64,000 nucleotides of DNA from Cylicocyclus nassatus (taxonomy: Eukaryota > Nematoda > Chromadorea > Rhabditida > Strongylidae), in contig CATQJL010000112.1 of assembly GCA_958299035.1 (NCBI GenBank), positions 55,471,140 to 55,535,139 of the forward strand. The letters run 5' to 3'. The notes beneath the pieces were generated by a model. It was not told the origin of the DNA and did not search any database. It worked only from the letters and a program-made list of their open reading frames with translations. The position numbers and the translations under genes are program-made. Below, piece by piece: positions 1-10,697 of the stretch. Numbering within the stretch: the first letter of the stretch is position 1; each line of letters opens with the position of its first letter.

Positions 1-329
1 AAAAAGTTGCTCGAAATTAACTTTTGGCTCCTACTTCCAAGAACCATAGTTCTGCCCTTGAAGGCAGAGTCCAGGCAAATCTGGACATACGGAGTTTTGA
101 TGTGGGAAGTAATTTTGGGGCACTAACTAAGACAGTTCACTGTTTGAGCTGCCCACGCGGCAGCTCAAACGGTGAACTCACAGTTGAGATATTCGCTTCC
201 AGACTGGACCCCGGGATTAGTTATTATAGTCTAGTAGCAAGTTTTTTTTCATAACTTCGCAAGATTCGCAATCGGAAAGAAAAGGTCATCGGCATAAGTA
301 TGCCAACCAAAAGCACAAAATTTGTCTGA

Positions 330-480
330 CAAGCGAACAATGTTTAGTTAGAATGGCCTTTTTAGATGGGGTGTATACCACTTGGAAAGCATAAAACGCT
401 GATTCCAAATTTACCTTACTTACTGCGTAGATTCTAGATGAGGAGGTGAGCTTTTATTGAAACAAAAAATTACAAGTGCA
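330..480. mobile_element. Harbinger-like element, left-end remnant
   Basis: Sequence resembling the left end of the 16.4-17.2 kb element: an AATGTTTAGTTAGAATGGCC-like end followed by a GCTGATTCCAAAT motif. It is interrupted by the MITE at 499-852, and no convincing right end is seen. Confidence 0.35.
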
Positions 481-498
481 TTTTTTTCTAGTGCTTGA

Positions 499-852
499 AG
501 GCAGCGTCCAGGGAAGTCTAGACACATGGGGTTCTCACGTGGATAGTAATTTGGGGGCCTTAAATAAGCCACTGCCCAACCAGCAGCTCAGGTAGTGCTC
601 TAACGGCTGAGATCGCCTCGAAAGCGGACCTCGAGATCGTACTTCACATGGATTAATGGCGCGACACGCGTGGTCCTCGTGCGAAACTGCCATGAATCCA
701 TGCGAATACGGTCTCAGGATCCAGTTTGGAGGCGAATATCTTAACTATGAGCTCACCATTTGAGCTGCCGCTTGGGCAGTGTTTTAGTTAGCCCTCCAAG
801 ATTACCCTCCAAGTGAGATCCGAATAGGCCCAGATTTGTCTGGATGCTGCCT
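499..852. mobile_element. TTAA-type MITE (AGGCAGCGTCC termini)
   Basis: A 354-bp non-coding element with inverted termini reading AGGCAGCGTCC on the left and its near complement on the right (GGATGCTGCCT). It is preceded by TTGA and followed by TCAA-like bases, decayed forms of the TTAA target duplication seen cleanly at 44.1 kb. Length and ends match the copy at 16681-17033. A further partial copy begins near position 58. It sits inside a remnant of the Harbinger-like element that starts near 330. No coding capacity. Confidence 0.6.
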
Positions 853-1319
853 TCAACACGTTTCGGATCGCGAAATCGCGCGCGGCGAAAAAAGAGTGCA
901 CTTTCAGCCATTAGCCAACAAATCAAACTGTGTCCTACACCTGTGATCAGCTTGACAGATAAGTTCCATACACAAGGTTCCGAGTGGATTCGAAGTGTTT
1001 GAATTTTGTCGCTTATAAAGGACTTCTGTTTTCCTGGAAGATAGGAACAAGAACTCAGTTTCTAATAGTATCCAAAAGTATCATGTTGTAGACGGTACAC
1101 ATCAGTATTGAAAGTACGGTTTTTCTCTTTGATATCGAAGCAAAGAGTTGCAACGTCGCACGCGTCGTTCGCGTTGCCGCACTTCGTTGCAACTGTTGTT
1201 CGATTTGTGCTCAAATTTCCTAAACAAATATCGGCGGCACAACTCTACAGAGTCAGTTGAAAAGTAGAAGCTTAGGCCTTTGACATGATAACCTTGAACT
1301 AGAAAACCTCCTGTAAACG

Positions 1320-2045
1320 TCAAAAAGATCCTTCAAAACAGGGTGCTGCACCATGTGCAGCACCGGCGAAACGTGTTAAAGCAGAAAAGCACAGGGATTG
1401 GTCTCGAAGGAAGGACAGCACCATGAGCTTTATGCGACAGTAAATATTTGCCAAGATTTTTGGCCCTTTTGCTTCGCAAAAATCACACTTCGGCCCCTGA
1501 AAAAAAGCACAACGAGTTTGGTCTCGAGGGAAGAACATACTCGTGATGCGATAGGACATTTTCGTCTAGACTTTTGCGCCTTAAACTTCGCAAAAATCAC
1601 GCTTCTGTCTAGCAAAAGAGCATAGGGAGCCTGGTCTCGAGGGAAAAAAAACTCATAGGCTTAGACAACCTGATATTTTCGTCAAATAATTTTAGTTGTC
1701 AATGTTCAATCATACAGATGCTTGTAACTCATTTTTGTCCTTCTACTTCAGAAAAACCATACTTTACCCTTCTACTTCGAAAAAAGCATATCTTGCCCCC
1801 AAAAGCAAAAAAGCACAGAGAGCTTGGTCTCGAAGGAGAAAAGACTGGGTTAGGGGGTTAGGCAAAGATATTTGAGCTAATTTTCTAGGTGTCAATGTTC
1901 AATCATAATGAACTTGCTTGAAACTCACTTTTTACTTCATTCGGAAAATTTAATTCTGGCCCCTTCTGCTTCGCAAAAACCGTACTTCTGCCCCCAAAAG
2001 CAAAAAAGCACGAGGAGCTTGGATGGAAGGAACGACCCAGAGTTT
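1320..2045. repeat. Imperfect tandem repeat region
   Basis: A phrase of the form aaaagcac...ttggtctcgagggaa recurs about five times (near 1383, 1502, 1614, 1808 and 2004). It alternates with ttcgcaaaaatcac-type blocks, so the region is a diverged tandem array with irregular 100-200 bp units. Short open frames here are by-products of the repeat. The flanks 853-1320 and 2046-2580 show nothing I can identify. Confidence 0.55.
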
Positions 2046-2584
2046 TATGCGGCATGACAGGTTCTCTAAGATTGCTCCTCGAGACGCATTGAGCCAGCTT
2101 TAGCCTCGTTCTAAGAAATGAGTCAGTTTATTGGCAAGACATCATCGTAAAGGATATTTTCGTTTTGAGATAGTTTCATGAATCCTGTAATAGCTGCTTC
2201 TTTTTTATCTACATATTTGGGTTTTTCTGCTGCTGGAAGACGTAAATTGACTTTTCTAGGGCATGGTACTTTCCTGGAAATCAACCTGAGTTTTGGGATG
2301 AATCAGCTGTTATAAACAGATGACGTCGGGTTTCCTTATTTTAGAGCTGTGGTATCTGGGCTAAGGTATCTGCGAGACAGCAAAAGGATGCTTTGCAGAT
2401 AATAAGTCATTAGTGGTAGCTTCTTCTCTTAAGAGCATGATGCCTTCTTTCCACCACTACTTATGACACGCGAAAGGTCGATGAGGGGGTGGAATTCTGT
2501 TCCTTGGGACTTTAATTGAATTGAACGCAGATAGATATCAATGTATCTGCCCTCCCACTTACTAGGGACCCGTAGGTCGCTAGT

Positions 2585-2945
2585 TTTATATATAAAGCTG
2601 AATGTCTGTATGTCTGTCTGTACGTATGTTCCGAATAGAAAATTCCATTTCTGAACCGATCCGGACCAAACTTGGCACACATACACTTCGGGCGGGGCGG
2701 GTGTCGTTGGTACTTCTCGTTATCCATCTATAGAGATTTTTCGATTTTTTGCAAAGTTTGAGCTACGGGGCTGGGAGTTGGCACAAGGGTGTAATCGAGC
2801 ATGCTGACTAGAACACAGCGGGAGTAGGGAATTGGCATATAGAAGTGGGCACAGGGAAAGGTCGTACAAGGAGAGGAATGGGACCTTTATCATAGTGCTT
2901 TGACAGGGCCGGGCAGAGCCGGGTAAGCCAGCTAGATGTTGAATA
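2585..2945 (+). mobile_element. CTAG-ended interspersed repeat, copy 1
   Basis: Begins with TATATAAAGCTGAATGTCTG, continues through a conserved non-coding body (AAACTTGGCACACATACACT, then a short TCGATTTT-type AT stretch, then GAGCTACGGGGCTGGGAG) and ends in GCCGGGTAAGCCAGCTAG. Other copies lie at 8281-9110, 24005-24347 and 33426-33700. The CTAG end preceded by a short GC-rich fold is reminiscent of Helitron 3-prime ends, but the fold is weak and no TC start is evident. Classification is uncertain. Confidence 0.5.
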
Positions 2946-3409
2946 AAGAGAAGAGGTCATCATCTTGTTAATCAATAGCTGTAAAAGCGGTGACACCAGT
3001 AAACCTTGTAACACTAGTAACACTGCTAACTCGGGTAATCTATAATGCGGGTAATTTACGACCGAAGCCTTTGGTAGAAGAAAAAAGATCAGATGTCAAT
3101 CATGCAAAACAGAGAGATCTTACAAAAAGAAGGAAACTTACGAACAATCTCCGTGCAAAAGGAGAAGGGCGCAATTAACGTATAAGAGGCTCATTTGCAA
3201 TCACTCTGAAAACATCTGTTTGATGTTCATCTGTTCCTAAGACTTCGAAAGCAAAACAGATTGCAAATTCGGGCAACTATGCTTTTCTTTGAGAACTCGA
3301 CAGAAAAAAAGAATCTTCAAACTGGCGGTTGAAACGCAAATCAAACAAAAAATGCGAGCGCCACAAAAAGACTTGCAAGATCTTCTGCAGGTAAGTAAAA
3401 AACCTGAAA

Positions 3410-6400
3410 ATTGCATATCACCTGTATCACCTGCATCCCCGTTGATCATCGTATTGCACGAGCGGGTACCAGTGATGCCTCCATTCGTCCCTGTCTCGGG
3501 CAATTGTTGACCAATGTTTACGTATCGCACCAGGAACACGTGGAACGCTCTGAAGGACTTCATTAAAGGACTTCGTGAACATATCTGACCATCGCGTCGG
3601 CGGTCTTCCTCGTTCGCGTTTGACGTCCGGTGGTATCCAATCTGTTACAGCTCTCGTCCACCGGTTGTCGTCGAAACGCATTACGTGCCCGGCCCATCTT
3701 ATCTTGTTCTGCTTGGCGTACGCGGCAGCATCCCTGATCTTCGATCGTTGACGTAGGGTAGAACTTCGTAATCCTTGCCTCACTTGCGTGAGTCGATTCA
3801 CTCCTAGCATCACTCTCTCAACAGCTCGTTCGATGACGCTAACCGCGTGTTCATCCTGCTTTCTCATTGTCCATGTTTCTGAAGCGTACGTCAAAGCAGG
3901 AAGAACCGTCGAGTTGAAAAGGTGGGCGCGGAGCCGGATGTTCTTGGTCTTCTTCACTACGTCCTCAATTGTCTTATATGCTCCCCATGCTGCACGTTTC
4001 CTCCTGCTCAGTTCCGGAGCTAGATCGTTCATCATATTGAGTTCACGACCTAGGTAGGTGTAGCTTGAGCATTCGGTGATGTTCGTCCCGTTGAGCATGA
4101 AAGGAGCATCAGGCACTCTTCCGTTCCTCATGAACATCGTCTTCGTTAGATTCAGCCGTAGACCGATCTTTCCACACACTTCGTCAAACTGGGCCAGCAT
4201 TTGTTCCGCCTGCGTGATGCTTGGTGTTATCAATACGATGTCATCAGCAAAGCGAAGGTGATGTAGCTGCCGGCCGTCGACTTTCACTCCCATGTTGTCC
4301 CATTCCAACTTACGCATGACGTTCTCCAGAGCGGCACTGAATAGTTTCGGCGATATAGTATCGCCTTGTCGCACGCCTCTTTTCACGTCAATAATGATGT
4401 CCTTGTAGAATGGTGTTATGGTGGTTGTGAAGTCGTTATACAGCTCACGAATTATCTTGATGTAATGAGTCGGAATACCTTGATTGTTCAAGGCATCGAT
4501 GACGGCTTCAGTCTCAACCGAGTCAAAGGCCTTCTTCAAGTCGATGAAGGTGAGACAGAGCGGCATCTTATACTCTCGTGACACTTCAATGAGCCTTGAC
4601 ACCGTGTGTATGTGGTCGATCGTGCTGAATCCTCTTCGAAACCCAGCTTGCTCGCATGGTTGTCCTTCGTCCAACTCTCTTCCGATCCTGTTGAGAATGA
4701 CTCGCGTAAAGAGTTTGTAGACTACAGACAACAAGCAGATAGGGCGATAATTGCCGATGTCGCAGGGATCTCCCTTCTTGTACAGCAACACGGTTTTGCT
4801 GGTCTTCCATTGCCTTGGAACCTTGCCTTCCGTCAGGTACCGCCAAAGTCTTGATGAGAACTGGCGAAAGATTCTTCAGATGTTCTGGCTTAATCCTGTC
4901 GGGACCGGGTGCTGTACGGTTTTTCATCGACATGATAGCATGACGAATCTCGGAAGGAAGAACAGACGGTGCGACATACTCGTCCTCCTTGAGATGGCAT
5001 GGTGGAAGGTGGACGTGGCTCGCAAAAAGATCCGAGTAGAAGTCGTGGATGACCTTCTCCATTGATCTTCGGGAAGCAGTTATGGTTCCGTCAGGACGAC
5101 GAAGTGCGGTCATCTTTGTCTTGAAGTTGACGAAGCTTCGGCGGGCGTTGCGTATACTTCTTCCAACCTCCGCGGCGTCAACCATCACTGCTACTCTTCT
5201 CTCCTTAAAGCCTTCTTTTATCGCTTCTCTGCATCGCTTCGCAAGCTCGGACGTCAGTCGGTAGTTGCCTGTGGCTCGTGCGCGTCCACGTTGGCGTATC
5301 AGCTCCAAAGTCCCCGTGGTGAGACGCCTTCTCGTACTTCTTAGACTCTGAGCTTCCTTGGCACAACCGTGGAGATGTTGTACGAACCGTTCGTATTCTT
5401 CGTCGATGTTGTCCATCACGGTATCTCGCCATGAGCCGGATATCGAAGAAAACAGATCCCAGTTGGTGGTATTCATGGGACGATGTTTCCTGAACTTGAC
5501 GGCTCTCTCTCCATTCCGCGGAAAGTAGAATTTGGCGCGCAGGAGACGATGGTCTGATCCCGTGTAGAACTTCGGAACAACAGCGACGTCCGTCAGGCAG
5601 TACCTTCTGTTGACGATGATGTGGTCAATCTCGTTATGGTACTCTCCACCGGGCGATTCCCAGGTCCAGCGTAGGGAAGAGGGCTTTTGGAACTGTGAGT
5701 TTCCATGAATAGTCCTCGTCGTCATGATAAACTCGGACAGTCTCTCCCCTTGTTCGTTCCACTGCAAACCATGGGTTCCGATGTGAAGTTCCTCAGTCGA
5801 CCTTCTAGTTCCGAACTTCGCGTTGAAATCACCGACGATGATCTTGTAGAAGGTATGATCTTCTCTGTAGAACTTCTCCAAGTCCATATAAAATTCCTCG
5901 AGTTCGTCCTCGTCGTAGCTGGATGTTGGGGCGTACGCAATGAAGACGGTCAAGGCAGGGATTGATCCACATCTCGATATTCGCAAACGTCCGATTCGAG
6001 TTGTAAGTTGTTCGAACGAATCGATGTTCATGGCCAAACTCGTGTTGACAAGGACTCCCACTCCACCTACTCTCGACTGTCGCATGTTCCTAGAAACAGT
6101 TCTTCTCCAGTCTCAAATGTGGCGTTCAGCGGGTGGTGCCTCCTTGTCTCGGTCAGTCCGATGACGTCGTACTTAATCTTCCTTGCTTGCATCATGAGAT
6201 CTTCGATAGATGCGTCCGATGCCAGCGTCCTCGCGTTGTAAGTACAGATCGTCATCATAGTCCGTCTCGTTTTCGGCAGCCTAGATCGCCTTTCAAACCT
6301 TGTCCCCACTGGCGCTGCCTTACCAGTGGCTCTTCCAAGATTAAAGGAGCTTTCCATATTATCACTGTGTCGAACAAGAATTTACTCGCAGGGATAGCTT

Positions 6401-6663
6401 GTTGGGCTCAAAACCCCCGCGAGGGACGATCGGAGCTTATTTGTTGGAGGCGACTCCGAACTCGTCTCCCCACACACCTACCCGGGAAATTAGGGCGCAA
6501 GCTTTTAGTGGAGGCAGGGAGTCCGTCCCCCGGCTCCGCTTGCTTATCAGAGCAGGCGCGGGGTCGCTTTTGGTCGGCGATTATCCCCCTATCCGCCACC
6601 TGGGGACGCCCCACGTAGCCTCGCGACTAACCGGCTGTGATCCCTCTATGAGGGAGATCCGTG
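3410..6663 (-). mobile_element. RTE-clade LINE retrotransposon, nearly full length
   Basis: About 3.25 kb, a normal size for RTE elements, and clearly more GC-rich than its surroundings. A 5-prime untranslated region of roughly 300 bp (6360-6663) precedes an apurinic-like endonuclease domain, a linker and a reverse transcriptase. The 3-prime tail past the stop at 3427 is short and contains ATCACCTG-type reiterations, as is common in RTE. No long poly(A) is visible. Flanking duplications could not be assigned. Confidence 0.85.
3427..6357 (-). pseudogene. RTE endonuclease/reverse transcriptase, frameshifted
   Basis: Three overlapping frames together give the single ORF expected of RTE. 6357-6070 encodes the endonuclease N-terminus (CTYNARTL, then LTETRR). 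A one-base shift near 6085 leads into the rest of the endonuclease (GDFNAK, then SDHRLL) and the linker. A second shift near 4850 leads into reverse transcriptase with NYRPICLL, QAGFRRG, RGVRQGDTISP and the catalytic LRFADDIVL motif. After the polymerase come the conserved KIRWAGHVMR and GRPPTRW segments of the RTE C-terminus. The catalytic residues look intact, so only two lesions separate this copy from an open frame. It is probably inactive as it stands but young. Confidence 0.85.
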
Positions 6664-7580
6664 GCGAAAATTGCATATAAAGTAGCATTTTGTGAGAAGA
6701 ACATTTGCAAATATTCCACCCTTGTCCAGCATCGATCCTCTTCTGCAGGCAATAAAGTCTGTTGTCAGGGAGTTTCTCCTATGTACTCTTGGCAATATAT
6801 TGAAAGTAACCGTCCTTTGACGCATTTAAACTTTTCTCTACTTTTCTCAGTTTTTTTCTCAGTCTTTTTCTATCATCGTAGCTGATACAACTGCTCTTTA
6901 TTCATTTGCGATACATCCTGAGGGTTAAGTCCAATTCTTTTCCCTGGTCATTTCAAAAAATTTGCAAGTAATAGTCATCCTGTCGATAGGAATTACTGAA
7001 AACACAGGGATTTTTTCAGTAAAAAAATGCTTTCGAGTATTATGTTCACGTGATGATTCCGCCTAAAAAGATGGGATTTCTAAGCTCTTCACTTCTAAAG
7101 TCCTTTTTTGCAAAGATTAGCAGGAAACGCAAATATTTTCACAATTTAATCATGCAAGATAAGCATAAGTGTATGTATGTACAGTAGCAAACTAACTGGC
7201 TGGTAAAGTTGAACTGAATTTTGTATCATTTGCTAACACATTAACGAACATGCACTTACTACATTTGAAAGTAAAAAATTTTCTATGCTCTGCATTTTTA
7301 ATCACAATCAAAAGCTAGAGTAGAGTGCACATACAGGGTCGGTAAGTTTCTGACCTTAAGCGCTTCCGATTCAAATTTGATACACTTCTAACGTTATTGT
7401 GCTTGCCAAATCTTGTAAGCATAAAATCGACAAGAAACAAACTTTCTTTGCGGTTCCTTCAATTCTCTATAAGGCTAGAGCACAGCTGATGCACCTTTCC
7501 AAGAAAAATTTTGAATGCTAACATGGCGTTTATCCTGAATCATTTTCGTAGAGAACTTTGTACCCTCCTTCATCTACTTA
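6664..7580. other. Stretch without recognisable gene
   Basis: AT-rich sequence upstream of the RTE element with a poly-T rich patch near 6840-6880. I see no exon-like frame, repeat end or RNA gene. Confidence 0.4.
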
Positions 7581-7583
7581 TTA

Positions 7584-7783
7584 CCCTATTTTCAGGTGTA
7601 TAAGCCGCACCCTTTTCACTCTAAAGGCACACACGCCAAAAGACTGCCTGTTACGATGGGGCGCGTTAAGTGAGAGCAGTGTGCGAGGAAGCGACCGCTT
7701 CGCGAGGCACATGCGCGGCGGCACGCCTAGGTCTGCTCGCGTTTACATCAAAAAGGGTGCGGCTTATACACCTGAAGATAGGT
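7584..7783. mobile_element. Short TIR element (GGTGTATAAGCCGCACC ends)
   Basis: A roughly 200-bp element whose ends, CAGGTGTATAAGCCGCACCC and the exact complement near 7774, are near-perfect inverted repeats. The outward flanks CTATTTT/AAGATAG extend the symmetry slightly. The interior is GC-rich (gagcgaccgcttcgcgaggc region) and may itself fold. The superfamily is not clear. Confidence 0.65.
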
Positions 7784-7948
7784 TAGTACGATTTTCTCCG
7801 TAAAAATGTGCTCACTCCAAAATACTCTGCCACTCTGGACTCAAACTCAAAGTCAAAAAATATTCACCATCTAATTTTTAACTGAAAAATCTTAACGAAA
7901 ACTTACATGGCAGCTGCAAATCTTGTGCGCAAAAAAGGAGTATGCAGA

Positions 7949-7976
7949 GAGAGAGAGAGAGGAGAGAGAGAGAGTA
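7949..7976. repeat. (GA)n microsatellite
   Basis: A run of GA dinucleotides with one interruption. The surrounding 7790-8280 shows no other recognisable feature. Confidence 0.9.
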
Positions 7977-8280
7977 GAGTTGCAATTACCACGTTCGCTA
8001 ACAGACAACGGAAGATTATTTCCCTTTTTAGCGGCGAAGATCAAAAGGATCCTTTTCAGAGGCAACGATTAAAATGATTTGATGTTCAGTTAACTGAGGC
8101 TTAACTAATTTCTCCTTCTCAGAAAAGCTGGAAGCGAATTTTTTGCAGTACCGGTACTTTCTAGCAGGCAATTTCCTTGCATATTTAGCGGTCTCTCTAA
8201 CAAACCACAATATAACAGAAAACGTGCCAGAATGGCTTTCAAAGATCAGAGGTCACAAACTCTACCATACTTTTATAAAC

Positions 8281-9110
8281 CACTAGCTGGCTTACCCGGC
8301 TCCGCCGTATGTTCCAAATAGAAAATTCCATTTCTTAACCGAGCTGGACCAAACTTGGCACACATACCCTTCGGGCCCCGGCGGGTGTCACAGTCCACTT
8401 TTCGTTATCGATCGATGTCGATTTTATCGATTTTTTGCAAAATTTGAGCTACGGGGCTGGGAGTTGGCAGAGGGGTGTTATCGAGCATGCCGATTACGAA
8501 TACAATATTAGTTTTCGAAACCGTGCATTACTTTTATCGATTTTATCGATTTTTTGCAAAATTTGAGCTACGGGGCTGGGAGTTGGCAGAGGGGTGTTAT
8601 CGAGCATGCCGATTACGAATACAATATTAGTTTTCGAAACCGTGCATTACTTTTATCGATTTTATCGATTTTTTGCAAAATTTAAGCTAGGGGGCTGGAA
8701 TTTGGCAGAGGGGTGTAATCGAGCATGCTGATCACCCCCACGGTGGTGATCAGCACGCCCGATTACCCCCCTGTGCCAAATCCCAGCCCCGTAGCTCAAA
8801 CTCTGCAAAAAAATCGATAAAATCGATAAAAGTAATGCACGATTTTAAAACTAATATTGGATTCGAAACCCCATGCTCACTTACCCCCTGTGCCAACTCC
8901 CAGCCCCGTAGCTCAAATTTTGCAAAGAATCGATAAAATCGATATCGATCGATACGAAAAGTAGCCTATGACACCCGCCGGGGCCCGAAGTGTATGTGTG
9001 CCAAGTTTGGTCCCGATCGGTTCAGAAATGGAATTTTCTATTCGGAACATACGTACATACATACAGACATACAGACATACAGACAAACAGACATTCAGCT
9101 TTATATATAA
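8281..9110. mobile_element. CTAG-ended repeat, inverted composite copy with 119-bp tandem units
   Basis: Two copies of the family joined head to head. The left part begins with the complement of the terminal GCCGGGTAAGCCAGCTAG, then runs forward from GTATGTTCC through the conserved body. The right part is the reverse complement and ends with CAGCTTTATATATA. The left arm holds about two and a half tandem units of 119 bp (TTTGAGCTACGGGGC recurs at 8443 and 8562, and as TTTAAGCTAG at 8681). The centre is a palindrome at 8729-8756 (TGATCACC...GGTGATCA). Confidence 0.6.
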
Positions 9111-9753
9111 GATTCAATGAGGATGAGTTGGAAATATGAGCATAATTCTTAGTGACAACAAAAATCAACAATATGGCAATTGGCATTCAAACACTTGCAC
9201 AAAACTACAATGACAACTCTGTGCTAACCCAATCCTAGTCGAGATTGCAAAAAAGCTTTCTCTTCCCTTAAGTTGCGGTTATTGGCCACGAGAATTCTGA
9301 AAAGCTTGAATAGGTAATTGTATGATAATAAGCGGAAGCAATAAACTTACCCAAAAGTTGTTTTGAAATGTGCCGGCACAGTCGGATCCTGCCTTACCCT
9401 TTCGAACAGCTTCATCTCCCATTCTTCATCATTATCGTTTTCTGCCTGAATTTAACAGGATCAAGGATTATGAGACGAAGTATGAATCGAAATGGCCTTC
9501 TTACTTCCACAATCTCCAGTGATTTCGCCGATTCAAGCTTGAATGAAGGAAGAACATTGGCTTCATCGGCTTGAGATGGTACCTAAGTGACGAGACGTTA
9601 TGATTGAGAACAAAGAGAGTTACTTTATTCAACACAAAAAGGCATTTTGAAAAGGATCGAAACTTTGATGTGGACTTTTTAACATCTGGCTAAAAATGAG
9701 CTCACTCTTTTAGAAGTGCGAGACTAAAATACCGTTGTTTAGAAATGAATATA
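9111..9753. other. Stretch without recognisable gene
   Basis: Contains one 68-codon open frame (9368-9574) with no supporting splice or family evidence, and otherwise nothing I can name. Confidence 0.35.
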
Positions 9754-10697
9754 TTAGGTTGCTGCATAAGTTCTGTCCGAAATTTTTTGCCTTATGTTTG
9801 AAGCAGCTGCTCTAAGAGGATCTCATATCTGATGCGATATTGTTAGTATCATTAAAAAGTGCTTTTCTTGCGCTTTCTAAAGAATATTAGATATTAATAA
9901 ATATCTTAGTGTAAGGAGATTTCAGGCCTAAAATCTCCAAGTGGTCGAGGCACGTTCTCACTCTAGAAATATGTTCTTGTGAGGAAATCTCCATAACGCG
10001 CCCTATAGGTCAAGTTTTTCAATCGGTTTCGGAATAAGGGTGTAACAGGCTAGCATACGCATAAGTTCAGTTTCATGAAGAAAACGTCTTGCTAGTAAAA
10101 TTTATTGTCAAACATTAATTTTCTGTACAGATTTTTTACAAGCTATAACCTTCTGTGAATAGAAGCAATCGACGACTTCAAAGTTGGATGTGCTAGGGTA
10201 AAGCAAGGGCTAGCAGAGACCATCCATCAATTTCTTTTCGGCGCTCACGTTATTTGTAAAATTTTCGTAACTCGTAAATAGGCATGCACACATGCACTGA
10301 GGCGAGGTCAAAAAGTGGCTTCTTTTTTGCTCGGTCAAAAAAATCTCTCGGCAATGCAGACCCTATGGGCTCTTTTACAATAATCTGCGAAAAATTCTCT
10401 ATCTATCCATTGTTGGACAAGATGCCTATCATTTCTCATAAGGGAGCACTGCCATGTCAATCATAAGGGAGCACTGCCATGTCAAAAAAGACAGGTTTGA
10501 AGAAAAACGCTGTGAAGTTTTTGAGTTCTTGCTCCTTCCTTTACGAAGATTTTCGCAGGTTTCAATATGAGTCTGACAGCCAAGGAATTACTCAACACAT
10601 AGAAACTAAAATCTTGGAGAAATGTTGACTTTGAAGGGAGTTATGACATTTTAAACTCAAAAAATTTGAATCGGACAGAACTTATGCAGCAACCTAA
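9754..10697. mobile_element. Mariner-like TIR element
   Basis: Inverted ends TTAGGTTGCTGCATAAGTTC (left) and the complement (right, ending CAACCTAA) are flanked by TA on both sides, the Tc1/mariner target. The body is 944 bp with no transposase frame, so it is non-autonomous. A short direct repeat (CATAAGGGAGCACTGCCATG twice at 10436-10481) lies inside. Confidence 0.8.

Noticed and set aside
3000..3180. 62-codon plus frame with repeated VTLVTL
   Set aside because: Arises from short CTAGTAACAC-type reiterations; no gene evidence.
7921..9110. Direct repeats with regular spacing considered as a CRISPR-like array
   Set aside because: The 119-bp units are contiguous tandem copies in a eukaryotic repeat, with no spacers.
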